Below, piece by piece: positions 49,409 to 61,160 of a stretch of DNA of 64,000 bases. The DNA comes from Aphidius gifuensis (lineage: Eukaryota > Arthropoda > Insecta > Hymenoptera > Braconidae). Each line of letters starts with the position of its first letter. The stretch's first letter is position 1. The notes beneath the pieces are model-generated. The model had not been told where the DNA came from, searched no databases, and worked only from the letters and a program-made list of their open reading frames with translations. The stretch covers positions 17,510,469 through 17,574,468 of the forward strand of contig NC_057790.1 of NCBI RefSeq assembly GCF_014905175.1. Reading direction: 5' to 3'. Both the position numbers and the translations under genes were made by a program.

Positions 49409-50973
49409 ATGAGCTCTAATAAAAGAAAACATGTAAGTGTTAACATATTTTTGTGTAAATTAATATTTTTTTTAATAAATTATTCCAACCATAATATTAT
49501 TTTAAGGATGAGATCTCAAATGCACCAGTTTTGGCATGTAAAAAAGCTAAAGTGACACAATCGTATGACTTGACAGCTGATGATGTTGATGATGCAGTTG
49601 CTCGATTTTTCTTTGGATGCAATATTGCATTCAATGTAGCAGAGTCTCAACATTTCAAAACATTGGTTGATACATTACATAAATTGAAGCCATCAACTAA
49701 TTATAAGTCTCCAAATAGAAAAAAACTTTCAACTACATTACTTGAAAAAGTTCATCAAGATGTTGTTGCTGAAAGAGTTTCACTTCAAGGATCCAGTGGA
49801 GTTATTTTAATTGATGGCTGGAAAAATTCAAAAAAAAATACACAAAATGTTGTTTGTACACTCCACACTGTCAATTCAAAAAGCATCTTTTTACAATCTT
49901 GGGATATGACAGGGCAGAGTGAGACTGGTAGAGCACTTACAAATATAATTAATGAAGCTAGAGAATTAGCAAAAAAAAAGTATAATATTTCTACGTACGC
50001 TGTTGTGTCTGACAATGCATCACCAATGGTTTGGATGGGTAAAAATGTTGAAATTTGGCATTCTACTTGTCACAGTCACAGTGGAAATCTTTTAGCAAAG
50101 GATTTTATTTCTTCAAATTATAAAAAAAATATCAGCAGATTATTACGTAGTTTTAAAACACCAGGAGCTGAAAAAGAATTGAAGGATCGTGGAGGTTGTA
50201 AAATTATTTTACCTGGTGAGACCAGATGGTGCAGTTATAGAGACAGTTTTAGGTGTATATTGAAAAATCTTGTAATCATGAAAGCACTAGTCAAAGAAGG
50301 CAAGGTCATATTAGAAGAAGAGAGTAGAAAATTATTTAATGATCCATTATTTTCTCAGACAATAACGGACTACATTTTAATAATGGATCCTGTCTGTGAA
50401 TTAATAAATACTTGCCAAAGATCTGATTGTAGTGTGGCAGAAGGGTGTGAGCAATGGTTGAGACTTCAAGTTCCAGGAGTTGATCTTGACCAAGAAAAAT
50501 TGTTAGAAGCTCGTTTGAAAAAGGTTTTGAAGCCATTAGTACTTGCAGCAAACTTACTTCACCCAAAATTTCGAGGCAGATATTTTAAAGAAACACACAA
50601 GGCTTCAGCTGTTTCTTTTTTACAAGAAAATTTAAATTTAAAAGAAGGAGAAAAAATACCAGGACTTGATGAATACGATAATAATCTAGGTTATTTTGAA
50701 AAATTGGTAAATCGACAAATAACTACACCCAATTCGTTTTGGACACTTGCTCAACCTTTTTATCCAGAGCTTTCTTTGATTGCTTTGAAGCTATCAAAAA
50801 TTCCAGCTGCTTCAGCACAGCTAGAACGACTTTTTTCTTCTTGGGCATTTGTACATTCTGATTTACGTAATCGTCTCACCGTTGATAAATCAATGAAATT
50901 AGTTGATATTTATTATTCACTAAAAATGAATGAGTGTTTTGATGAATATTATGATCTGATTGATTTCGATTGA
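49409..50973 (+). CDS. hAT transposase, catalytic residues kept, no BED finger
   Basis: Two exons (49409-49432 and 49507-50973, split by a 74-bp intron) give 496 residues. The hAT catalytic positions are visible: first Asp in VILIDGWKN (about residue 98), second Asp in AVVSDNASPM (about residue 170), and Glu in the C-terminal ASAQLERLFSSW motif, which is also the start of the dimerisation domain (then LRNRL). The insertion-domain Cys/His motif STCHSHSGNL is present. The N-terminus begins with basic, NLS-like clusters (SNKRKHDE, CKKAKV) and has no C-x2-C finger, so it lacks the usual BED DNA-binding domain. It is homologous along its length to the convergent gene at 51563-53305. The frame is intact, so the gene may be active. 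Confidence 0.92.
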
Positions 50974-51562
50974 TGCTAAAAATGAATCATTACAATTACC
51001 ATATGAATACAAAAACAAAACTTGAAGTTTTTCTATGAAAAAAAGACATCAATTATTTTTTTAAATAAAATTATATCATATTTATTATTTTCACAGTCAC
51101 ACATTGTTTTTTTTTTAATTAAATATTATTATTTATAATGTTTCATTTAAATAATATAATTAAGCTATGTTATTTTCTACACACAATATTAACTCGTCAT
51201 ATAATTATGCAACATTTTTAATTATTATAATACTTGAGCATATTTTTGGTAAGACAATACATATTGCAATGATTATAATTATTATAATTTAATATAAAAT
51301 TGCAATTACTATCACTTTCAATATTGAAATTTAGAGTACGTATCTTTCAAATATACATTAAAATTAATATGTTATAATTAATATCACTTTTGAAATGACA
51401 ATTTGTAGTAAGTACAATATGTAAAATATTAAAAAACAAATTATTTTTAATATTACTTTTAAAATATCGTTATTAATAACTGTTTTAAATATTTAAAATA
51501 TAAAAGTTATGAATATTTTAAATTAAAGCAAAGAATTAAATTAAAAGGCTTTGACAACCATG

Positions 51563-53305
51563 TTAATTATTTACATTAAGATAATAATATAGCTCAACAT
51601 ATTTTTTGAAACGTTGTGGTGGTAAGTTATTTACATTACTTACTAATGGCTCAAATTGACAAACTGTTAGAGGAAGCTCGAAAATTTTAAGAGCAAAAGA
51701 TGTCATTGATGGATGAACGAGAGAAACAGCACTCCAAAATGACACAGGATCTGTTTGTTCTTTCAAAGCAGCTGAATTAAAAATCCCTGAAGACTCTCGA
51801 TAGTTGGCCAACACATTTAAATCTTCAACAGAAATCTTATCAAGTAAATATTGATTAACCCTCATTAAACATTCATTATCTTTGTCAAATTGACGACCAC
51901 GATATTTAGGATGTAGCAGGTTTGCTATATAAAATATTGGGGTCAACATTTTTTCAGTTTTTAAACTAATTGAGCTGTACTTGGGATCTCTGACAAGTTT
52001 TAATAAACTTTCAGAAATTTCTCCAAGATTTGATCCTTCAGAACATTTATTTTTTAAAGAACAAATCGGTTCCAGTATGCATAGCTGTTCTTTTATTTTT
52101 TTTTCAAATGATATTTCACTTCTATCATCATCATCATCAATAAGTATGTTTATTGTGTCTCTTGAAAGCTTTTGATCACTAATAACTTTTCTCATTGCTT
52201 TTAAATTTATAGAGCAAAGAGAAAAAATTTCCCAGGGCAATGATTTTTTGGTTATTGTAAAAGTTGTTCCACCATTTTTTTCTAAACTCTGTTGAAGATT
52301 AGGATGTGAAAATTCATTGAGCAAGTATTTTGCTTTAGATTCTAAACATGAATCAATAAGATCATGATCAATTGATGCAGCAAAAGATTTACAGCATCGT
52401 AGTGACCATACATCATCGTCTAATGATTTATATTCATCTTCAGTAATAACTGCATATATTTTAATTTTGGTTTTGATCTGAGCATCAAATATTGCTTGAT
52501 CAACAATGCTGCTTAACTCATATTCATTTTTTTTTCTAATAAACTGATCAAGAAACAACAGTTTTTTATTTGAACATATTATATGAATTATAATATGTAT
52601 ATCATCTTCTTGAGTCGTGTTACTAATCATTAAAATTCCTTCAGATGCTGATAAAAGAAATCTTGATTCATCAAGTTGATCATAAGCTTTATTCAAACAC
52701 TCAGTTGCTATTTCAGTTGGTGATAATGGCTTGTAAGCAGGACACATGACTTTAACTAACTCTGAGAAATTTTTTGATTCAAGTTTCTTAAATGGAATAT
52801 TACAGCTGACAAAGAAGTTCAAGACAGCTCTATCAATCTTTTTTTTGTCACTGTCTGTCAAAGACAAAAAGTATTGATTTAAAGATCTTAAGTTGGATAG
52901 TTTTCTTTTTTTAGATGGTCTAGAAGAGATGGATGGTGAACTAGCACCGGATGCATCTGAATCATAACTTAAAATTGACACTGAATCTTCAGTAATTATT
53001 GTAGAATTTGGATTTGTTGATGTGATTTTGTTATTATTGTCACTTGATGATGATGCCAGTGTATCAATTGCTTGACAGTTTGCTCTAAAAATATATACAA
53101 ACGTTCAAATATAATTATGATAATAAATATAATAATTTTATTATCTATTTATGGTTTACCTGTGGTTTATTAATCTTTCACTTGAAGTATTTGAGAACTC
53201 TTTAAAGCAATATTGACAAGTTGCTGTGAATTTCCCATCACATTTGGAGGTTCTTTTGAAGCCTTGGGTCCAAATTTCATGAAGAGGTCTTCCACCAGGT
53301 TTCAT
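51563..53305 (-). CDS. BED-finger hAT transposase homologue, predicted catalytically inactive
   Basis: Two exons (53160-53305 and 51563-53084) join in frame to 555 residues. A BED zinc finger lies at about residues 5-53: aromatic and basic residues (EIWTQGFKR) then C-x2-C (ATCQYC) and H-x3-C (INHRANC), with the intron inside the finger. A basic NLS-like run (SKKRKLSN) follows, then a body homologous to the neighbouring transposase (RAVLNFFVSCNIPFKKLES matches AVARFFFGCNIAFNVAES; IANLLHPKYRGRQF matches AANLLHPKFRGRYF). Where the partner has VILIDGW this protein has ILMISNT, so the first catalytic Asp is gone. The second position reads AVITEDE in place of AVVSDNA. The Cys/His motif and the LERLFSSW dimerisation motif have decayed or been replaced. 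The frame is uninterrupted over 1.5 kb, which suggests selection on a non-catalytic role. Confidence 0.9.
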
Positions 53306-53555
53306 TGTATGTATTATTTATAAAAAACTTTTTCCAACTAACACATAATTTTCATTAGTAATCAAATATAATTTAATAAACAATTAAGTAATAAAGTATA
53401 ATTACCTCAACTATGTTTACCAGCAACAATCAACATTTTACTATCAAAACAATTTCAGACAATCTGACAGTTGAGATTGAGAGAGAAAAAAAAATATTTA
53501 TTATTTGGTTTGTTTGTTTTGGTGGTAGTTCCAAATTTCGCCGCCAGATGGCGAT

Positions 53556-53643
53556 GTTTTATACAAATGGATAAAACTAAGGATGTTTTAAACTATGTTT
53601 TAAACATAGTTTTAAACATGGTTTAAAACATTATGTTTTATAC
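53556..53643. repeat. Right subterminal cluster of 9-bp motifs
   Basis: Seven copies of the same G[G/T][A/T]TAAAAC family occur in both orientations: minus at 53556, 53585, 53597, 53609 and 53635; plus at 53569 and 53621. They are more widely spaced than on the left. Part of the block (about 53588-53620) is palindromic. Confidence 0.82.
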
Positions 53644-53656
53644 ATGTCCAACCCTG
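53644..53656 (-). repeat. hAT right terminal inverted repeat
   Basis: ATGTCCAACCCTG on the plus strand is the complement of CAGGGTTGGACAT, matching the left end at 12 of 13 positions. Confidence 0.93.
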
Positions 53657-53664
53657 CTGACGTA
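53657..53664. repeat. hAT target-site duplication, right copy
   Basis: CTGACGTA, identical to 48990-48997. Confidence 0.95.
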
Positions 53665-54887
53665 TATCACTGATAAGGCAGCATTCTATGGCAGCGTGGA
53701 ATATTTTTTTTTTGATTATAGCGACAATATGATGATTTATTTTTTCTATAAAACTTCAATTCAATTTTAACAACAGCTAAAACAAAATAATTTTTAAAAT
53801 TAACAAAAATTCATTTCAAATTTTTATTTTTAATGATAAATAACATTGACATACCTTGTTTTGACTTGTCATTTATATGACATGACACACTGACATTTTA
53901 ATGACAAGCTACTGTCAATGTCAATTGATGATTTCATTGCTAAAATTCATCAGTATCGCTGTCATGAAACACTACCTTAAACATCATATAAAAATTCGAA
54001 ATTAGATTTTTTTATTAATTGTAATCTTGTAATGAATAATTAAATTGTTAATTAATTATATATTACATACTTGTATTTTACTTATAATTTTTTTTGTACA
54101 CTATCTGATACTATGTGATACTATGTGTCAAAAACAGTCAAAAAAAAAAAATTATTTATTTACTTTGAAAAGTAAATTAAACAATACGGTGTAAAAAAGC
54201 TTAAGGATGGAATCATCATCTTGCATCATCTAATATTTACACACACACACACAAAACACAACTGAATCATCATCATTCATCATTATTTATACAATATAAA
54301 CAAATTGAATAAAAAAAAAACCTTAATCACACCTTACATGGAACCACACAAAATTTGGACCAACAGCAATCAACCACACCACCACAACACAAAACGTGGC
54401 AGTATTTCACACAGTTTTGCACATTTAATACAATTTAATATACATTGGTACAGTGAATAATCAATTTTTAATTTATATTTACAAAAGTTATATTCAATTT
54501 TTAACTAATTAAGAAATTAAGTTAAGTCATTGAAATTAAATTTTTTAAATATTCCAATTATGTGATACATTCCTAAATGAAAATATAATTTTCATTATTT
54601 TCAAGTTTATTTGTTTACATATAGGTATATATATTTTTTTTTATAAATAAAAATATATAAGGTTACCTGCTACAACATAGATTTATCAATAGATAAAAAA
54701 AAAGCAATGAAACATACATTTTTTTTATAATAATAATATTAAAAAAAAAAAATTTCATTTAAATAAAAGGTAAATATTATTTTAATGATAATTTTCATTT
54801 TTTAAATATTAAATAATGATTAATAATTTATTTTTTATTATAGATTAATATTGTTGAATAGTGTAAGTAAATAAATTTTTTAAAAAA
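53665..54887. other. SLC33A1 upstream region
   Basis: AT-rich DNA with a short (AC)n run at about 54238-54255 and a patch of mixed composition at 54340-54420 that might hold an untranslated exon. No gene was seen. Confidence 0.4.
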
Positions 54888-56793
54888 ATGACCATACGAT
54901 CAAGAAAAAATTCCAAGCATGAGCTTGAAGATGGACAGCTGGAAAAAACTGGTGTTCATGAACAGAGTGACATACGTGGTGATGAAGGAAACATTGCGAT
55001 ACTATTATTTTTATATTTACTTCAAGGTATTCCACTTGGTCTTTGCAGTGCAATACCAATGATATTACAAAATAGACATGTCTCTTATAAACAACAAGTA
55101 AATAATTATTCAATTTTTATTATTATTGCTAATATAAATTGATATTAATAATTTTAAATTTATTTCTAGGCAGAATTTAGTTTTGTTCAATGGCCATTTT
55201 CTTTAAAATTATTATGGGCACCAGTTGTTGATGCAATTTATTTTCAAAAATTTGGAAGACGTAAAACATGGCTTATACCAACTCAATATCTTATGGGATT
55301 ATTTATGTTATACTTATCAGGACATGTAGAAACATGGTTAAATAATGATTCACAAGGTCCAAATATTGGTTTACTCACTGTATTATTTTTTTCATTAAAT
55401 GTATTGGCAGCAACTCAAGATATTGTTGTTGATGGATGGGCCCTGACAATGCTCAAAAGGTAAATTATATTTGCCTTTAAATTTCAATTTTAATTATTAA
55501 TTTAAAATTCTTTTTTTCAATAGAAAAAATGTTGGATATGCATCAACATGTAATAGTGTTGGTCAAACTGCTGGATATTTTTTGGGATATGTTTTATTTA
55601 TAGCACTTGAATCACCAGAATTTTGTAATGGTTATCTTCGTTCAACTTCATCTGATGAAGGTATTGTAACATTGCCTGGATTTTTATATTTTTGGGGCTG
55701 GATATTTATATGTTGCACGACATTTGTTGCAATATTTAAACATGAAAAAGCTGAACAAAATAATCAAACAAATGATTTATTTGAAGATATTAAACAATCT
55801 TATAAATTATTATGGTGTACCATGAAATTACCAACAATTAAAACAACTGCATTAATTTTACTTACTGCCAAGGTATTGTTGTTAATAATAAATACAATCT
55901 GTAACATAAAAATTTCATTAATTATCAATAATAATAATTGTAAATTTTGTTATTATTAGATTGGTTTTTCTGCTTGTGATGCAGTATCAGGATTAAAATT
56001 AGTTGATGCAGGTGTACCAAAAGAAAAAGTAGCTCTTTTAGCAGTACCATTGATACCACTTCAAATTGTTTTACCACTTGCAATATCAAGATACACAAGT
56101 GGACCAAGACCAATGGATGTGTTCCTAAAAGCAATGCCATACAGATTATTATTTGGTTTATTAGCAGCTCTATTAGTCTGGGTAACACCATTATTTGTAC
56201 AAAATGGTGTTGTTCCTATTTATTATATATTTATTCTTTTGGGCATCTATGTATTTTATCAGGTAAAATTTTTATTACAATAATACATTTATAATTAAAT
56301 AAATAATACTTATCATTTAAAAATTTACAGATTGCAGCAAGTAGTATGTTTGTTGCATCAATGGCATTTTTTGCAAAAGTAAGTGATCCAGCTGTTGGTG
56401 GAACATACATGACATTTTTAAATACTCTATGTAATTTGGGTGGTATTTGGCCATCAACAGCAGCACTTTGGTTTGTTGATACTCTTACATGGCGACAATG
56501 CAGCATTGATTCTGAAAATGATTGTAGTACATTGATTGAAAGCGAGGTATTTATATTATTATTTTTTTTTCAATTTATATCTTACCAATATTAACTCATA
56601 TAATGATTATTTATTGTTTTTATTGTAGCAATGTGAAACAGCAGGAAAATGTGTAACATTACTCGACGGTTTTTATATTGAAAGCATTGTTTGTCTTATT
56701 ATTGGTTTCCTTTGGTTCAGATGGGGAAAAAGAAAAATTAATTATCTACAATCACGACCAATGTCACAATGGAAGGTCGTACAACGAAGTTAA
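54888..56793 (+). CDS. SLC33A1: Acetyl-CoA transporter (SLC33A1/AT-1)
   Basis: Six exons (54888-55097, 55170-55459, 55524-55872, 55960-56262, 56331-56546, 56629-56793) join in frame to 510 residues (human about 549). The family signature is present: LLQGIPLGL in the first membrane segment, SFVQWPFSLKLLWAPVVDA, then GRRKTWLIPTQ, and ATQDIVVDGWALTML. About ten to twelve hydrophobic segments follow, including the conserved PAVGGTYMTFLNTLCNLGG block. SLC33A1 carries acetyl-CoA from cytosol into the ER and Golgi lumen for acetylation of gangliosides and proteins. The short cytosolic C-terminus ends at SQWKVVQRS. The upstream flank now borders the hAT insertion. Confidence 0.95.
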
Positions 56794-57203
56794 CAATTAC
56801 TGTCAACCGTTTAAAAAAGAAAATTACAAACATCTTTATAAAAAAAAAAGATACATTTGTGCATAATCATTTAGTTGTTTTTGTTGTTCATATAATTGAA
56901 TATTTTCCAATACAAAACAAGGTGAAAGATTATTTTATAAATAAACTGTAAATAAATAGAATTAAAAATTTATGATTTAAGTTTAATAATTAGCACAATT
57001 TAAATGAATTTTTTTAGTTATTAATTCAAGTACTTTCCAATTATTGTGCTGAATTAATAATTCGTTGTAATTATTTATATTATAACAATCTTTCATAACT
57101 ATTTGTTTTATTTATTTTTTTTTGTTTGTATCAGAAAAAAACTTTACTTATTAATTATAATTTTACAGTAAATTAAATTCATGTTTTTTATACACTTTGA
57201 TTG

Positions 57204-57530
57204 TTAATTGAAGCCAATTTTAATAACAACACCTGTCTCGTCAAAACAATCTGAAATAGCAGTTGTATTTGTTGAAGTATTCAAGAGTTGTACTGGACCA
57301 GAATTTGGTGGATTTGGAAGATATTGAACTGCTTGATTGGTGTCCCATGGTTGACGAATTATTTCACCATTTCTCATAGAAGGACAGAGTGTATTTTCTT
57401 CTGGATCTTCTTCAACAATATCCGTTTTAAATGGTGGTTTTGCCATAATTATATTTATATTATTAATTAAACTGTGAAAAATTAACAATAATATAATAAT
57501 TTTTTTAAAGGAAATATTAAATCGTGACAT
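57204..57530 (-). CDS. Small secreted protein of unknown function
   Basis: A single open frame from the ATG at 57530 encodes 108 residues. The N-terminus (MSRFNISFKKIIILLLIFHS) is a good signal peptide or anchor. The mature part is short, with two cysteines (TLCPSMRNGE and ISDCFDETG), several prolines (YLPNPPNSGPVQ) and two N-glycosylation sequons (NTST, NTTA). An in-frame ATG farther upstream at 57629 would place charged sequence before the signal peptide and is less likely. Composition and signal peptide support a real gene, but no family was recognised. It lies 230 bp downstream of the neprilysin stop on the same strand, so it could also share a transcript. Confidence 0.55.
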   Translation of the reverse strand: MSRFNISFKKIIILLLIFHSLINNINIIMAKPPFKTDIVEEDPEENTLCPSMRNGEIIRQPWDTNQAVQYLPNPPNSGPVQLLNTSTNTTAISDCFDETGVVIKIGFN

Positions 57531-57762
57531 TTTAACTGTTGTTAACAAAAAAAAGCTGAAAAATTCAGTAACGTTTCGTAAGTATAAAAAATTGTTAATC
57601 AATATTTTTTTTTTAAATGTTTGTTTCAATTTTTTCCATTGATTTATGAGTTAATTTAACACAACAATCATTTTTATTACCTCGTTAATAATTCAGATTT
57701 TTTATCATGATATTTATTTGCTAAAAAAAAAAAAACATAGAAACAAATTATTTTTCAATTAA

Positions 57763-60700
57763 TTAATCATTGTCATTTCCAAATACAATACACCTGGAAT
57801 TGGAATTCATTGGACTTAAAGGCTGACAATTAAATGTTTCTGAAAAATATTTCAAATGACGAAGAGACTCATTTATTCTCAATCGAGGTGGACTATGTTC
57901 TTCTGTACCATTTTTTCCATATCTTTCATTCCACCATGTAAAAGTTGCAGTATGACAAAATTTCTACAAAAAAACAAAATAATTAATAAATATATATATT
58001 ACTTAGACTATAACTAATTTACTTACAGTTGCAAATGAAATAAAAAATAGTTGATCACTTGTATAATTTTCAAGACCAATAACTTTAACATCATCATTTT
58101 TTTTAGTTTCATTTTTATAAGCTAAATATGCTGCTTTTATTCCAGCAATATCAGCCATATTTTCAAGCTTTCTGAAATTTCCAATTGATTGAATAATCAT
58201 TGTTTCATTTGTAATTGTATCAAACTCAGTTATATTTTTATTAAAATCATTCTCAAAACAATTTATTTTTTTTTTATAATAATCACTTGTCAATACAGGC
58301 CATTCAACTTCGACCCAATTTTTATCATATAAAATTCCTTAATTAAAAATACAAAAAATTAAAATTAATTATAAAAATTATAAATTTCATGTAATCATAA
58401 TAAATGTATATTGTTGTTGTTTTTTAATTACCATGTGGGTCAAGTGCGTGATAAAATTCATGACCAATAATAAAACCAACAGAACCGTATTTAACTGCTC
58501 TAAAAAATTAAATTAATATTTAATTATTATTAAATATTTATAAATGATTCCTAATATTTACTTACAGTGGCAAATCAATGGAAAAAATTGGTGAATTAGC
58601 ATAGACCATTGGAAACACTATACATTGAAATTTAATAATAATTATTATTTGCTTTTAAAATATTTAAATTAATAAATTTAATTAAAAATAATAATTACGT
58701 ATTGCATTGAAATAGTAGCTGTACATTGCATTAAAACTTGTTGGTTTTATTATGTTCCATCTATAAAATTAATACATAAATAATAATTGATGATAAGTAC
58801 TTCGAAATTTTCTAATTTTTTATAAATAATATTTAGTAAAAACATAAATTCTTCTGTAATTATAAAGTCAATTCATTTTGAAATAAAAAAAATTATTTAT
58901 TGTTCTTGCTAATGATTTCAATTAAGTAGCTTTTTTTTTTTTCTTTTATCAATTATGATTTATGATGAAGAAAAGCAGATTCATTCGAGGCCAAGGCGGT
59001 CGTCTTGTCATAATTTAAATAATATATACTCACTCATATGGTGTCATTGGAAGTTTATATTGTTTTAAATTTTTAACTTTATCAAATTTTGCGTAGTTCA
59101 ATATGTTATCGAAATATGTCATTCCAGGGTCCAACTATAAACAACAACTCAACAACAAAAAAATAAATAATTTACATTTCAATTAATTTTTAATTAACAA
59201 TTGTTTTGACATAAAAAAAATTGAAATTACCTCAGCATAATAATTTTCAATACTTTGAGGTTCATCATACCAATCGTAATATCCAATCATCATGTGTATC
59301 GTTTCAATTTTATCATATAAAATTGATTTTGTAATTCCATCAAGCCAATTTGTTTTTGAAATATCATCAAGAGTTTGTTTTCTTAATTTTTCACTTATTT
59401 TTAATATCTAATTTTATTAACAATACAAATTTAATAATAACTTTTATTATTTGTTTTTTATATTTAAATATTTTAATAAGTAAATAATATCTACTCACGT
59501 TATTTTTATAATTTTTTGGAAAATAAATCTCCGAGTACAAGTGAAATAATGTATGGGAAAGACGACACTCAATCAAGCATTCTTTTTGTCTGTAAATATT
59601 AACATTAATAATTTATTTAAACAATTAATAATATATAAATAATTTTACCGTGATAATCTTCTATCAATATTTATATCACGAACATCAAATAGTAAAATTC
59701 TTGCTTCTTCATTTGTAAATAATATAAATGTAGATATAAATTTCCAATTGATGTAATTAACTAAATAAAACAAAAAATAAATTATTATTGTTTAAGGATA
59801 TTAGCTGTAAAATTATTAATTTATATTTCTTACTTATTGTTCTATTGTCTGTTTGATTAAGTAGCTTTGCCAATCTTGATATATATTTCCAAATCATTAT
59901 CAAAACATTTTCATCATCATCAAGATTAATATTAAGTGGATCAAAAATATTTTTAAAATATTTTAACCAATTTATTGATCCAGTTTTATGATTTTTATTT
60001 AAACTATCATCATAATGTTTTTGTAGTTCTTTGATTGTAATATTTTCGAAATTTATATCATATGAATTTTCACTTGCCTGGTTAATATATAAAATTATTA
60101 AATTATAATTATTATGTTAACGTAAATTAATTACCTGATATAATGCATGTTCAAAATCGAGTATTTTTGTTATTTCTTCATCGAAATCTTTATCTGAATA
60201 ATTAATATTTTGATTTTTTAATATTAATTTTGATACTTTTTCAATAAACAAATGATATTCTGTTTTTTTTTCTTTCCAATTGTTCCATCGTTGAGGCAAA
60301 GGAAATACATCAACTCTTGGAAACTTTGGAGCTTGAATCTTTGATATTATTTTTTGTAAAAAAAAATTAAAATTAGCAATATAATAAAAATAAAAAGATA
60401 ATTAATATTAATGAATTTTAAAGCTCTTACTTCTATTTTATTTGTAGATCGCGTAGCATAATCAGAAACAATTTTAATGTCAAATAATGAATAAGAGCTT
60501 GTTAAATTACCATAAAATTCATCAACTAAATGCCAATCTTTATCATCAATATAATTGTCAATCATTATTGGCCATCTTCCTGATGCTTTTTCAATTATTT
60601 TATTTATTGGATCAAGACCAATACGATCAAGAGTATCTGTAAATTTAAAAATTAATCAATTACTTTTATTATTTTTAAAAATTAGAAAAAAAGAAAAATA

Positions 60701-61160
60701 ATTATCAACTTACCAGTGTCCATGCAGTTTGAATAATATTGTCTCATTATTTTTCTAGATCTAGTTGAATTATCATACTCTTTTGATTCAAGAATTTCCA
60801 GTAATTGACGATCAAATATTTCCAAACCAATTGTCTCTCTTGTTGATTGTTTATTATCATCAACAATGGGATTTGAAGTTGACCATTTACCACAAGTAAA
60901 TTCATAAAAATCATCACATGGATCTACATCTTGTTTTAATCCTTCAAATATTAATCTTGATGCTTCTTTACAATTTTCACTTTTACAAATATTATCAATA
61001 CAATTTGACAATAATTCATTGTAAATTGATCCAATAATTATAAATTTTAAAAAATTAAAAACTCTAGATAAAAAAACATATAATAATTAATTAAAACATT
61101 AATACAATTAGTACAATTTTATTTTATTTTTTAAACATACACAGAGTTGGCAAATGACAT
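57763..61160 (-). CDS. M13 family zinc metallopeptidase (neprilysin-like)
   Basis: Fourteen exons (61141-61160, 60714-61063, 60431-60636, 60135-60338, 59834-60077, 59649-59760, 59499-59589, 59231-59407, 59034-59134, 58699-58760, 58566-58617, 58432-58499, 58027-58337, 57763-57963) join in frame to 732 residues, the usual M13 size. A hydrophobic segment near residues 7-22 (VVFNFLKFIIIGSIY) is a signal peptide or short anchor. Catalytic elements are complete: zinc motif GHEFYH (HExxH), the third ligand in ENMADIAGIKAAY, substrate-binding NA in SFNAMYSYY, and EHSPPRLR holding the transition-state His and Arg. Cysteines near the start (DPCDDFYEFTCGKW) and end match the family. Neprilysins cleave small extracellular peptides. 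Compared with vertebrate GHEITHGFDD this copy reads GHEFYHALDP, so specificity may differ. Whether it is secreted or anchored is open. Confidence 0.93.

Larger units (their letters stand above)
48998..53656. mobile_element. Complete hAT transposon with two convergent transposase-family genes
   Basis: A 4,659-bp element is bounded by 13-bp terminal inverted repeats (CAGGGTTGGGCAT on the left; the right end reads CAGGGTTGGACAT on the minus strand; 12/13 match) and by a perfect 8-bp duplication, CTGACGTA. It holds two genes that face each other: a transposase with catalytic residues (49409-50973, +) and a BED-finger transposase homologue (51563-53305, -), with 589 bp between the two stop codons. 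Both ends carry clusters of a 9-bp motif. Terminal sequence and duplication size fit the hAT superfamily. Exact flanking duplications and two intact frames argue for a recent insertion. Two full-length, homologous, convergent genes in one element is not the usual hAT layout. Confidence 0.93.

Noticed and set aside
58970..59010. GC-richer patch in a neprilysin intron as a possible extra exon
   Set aside because: The flanking exons already join in frame and the M13 alignment is continuous, so no residues are missing there.
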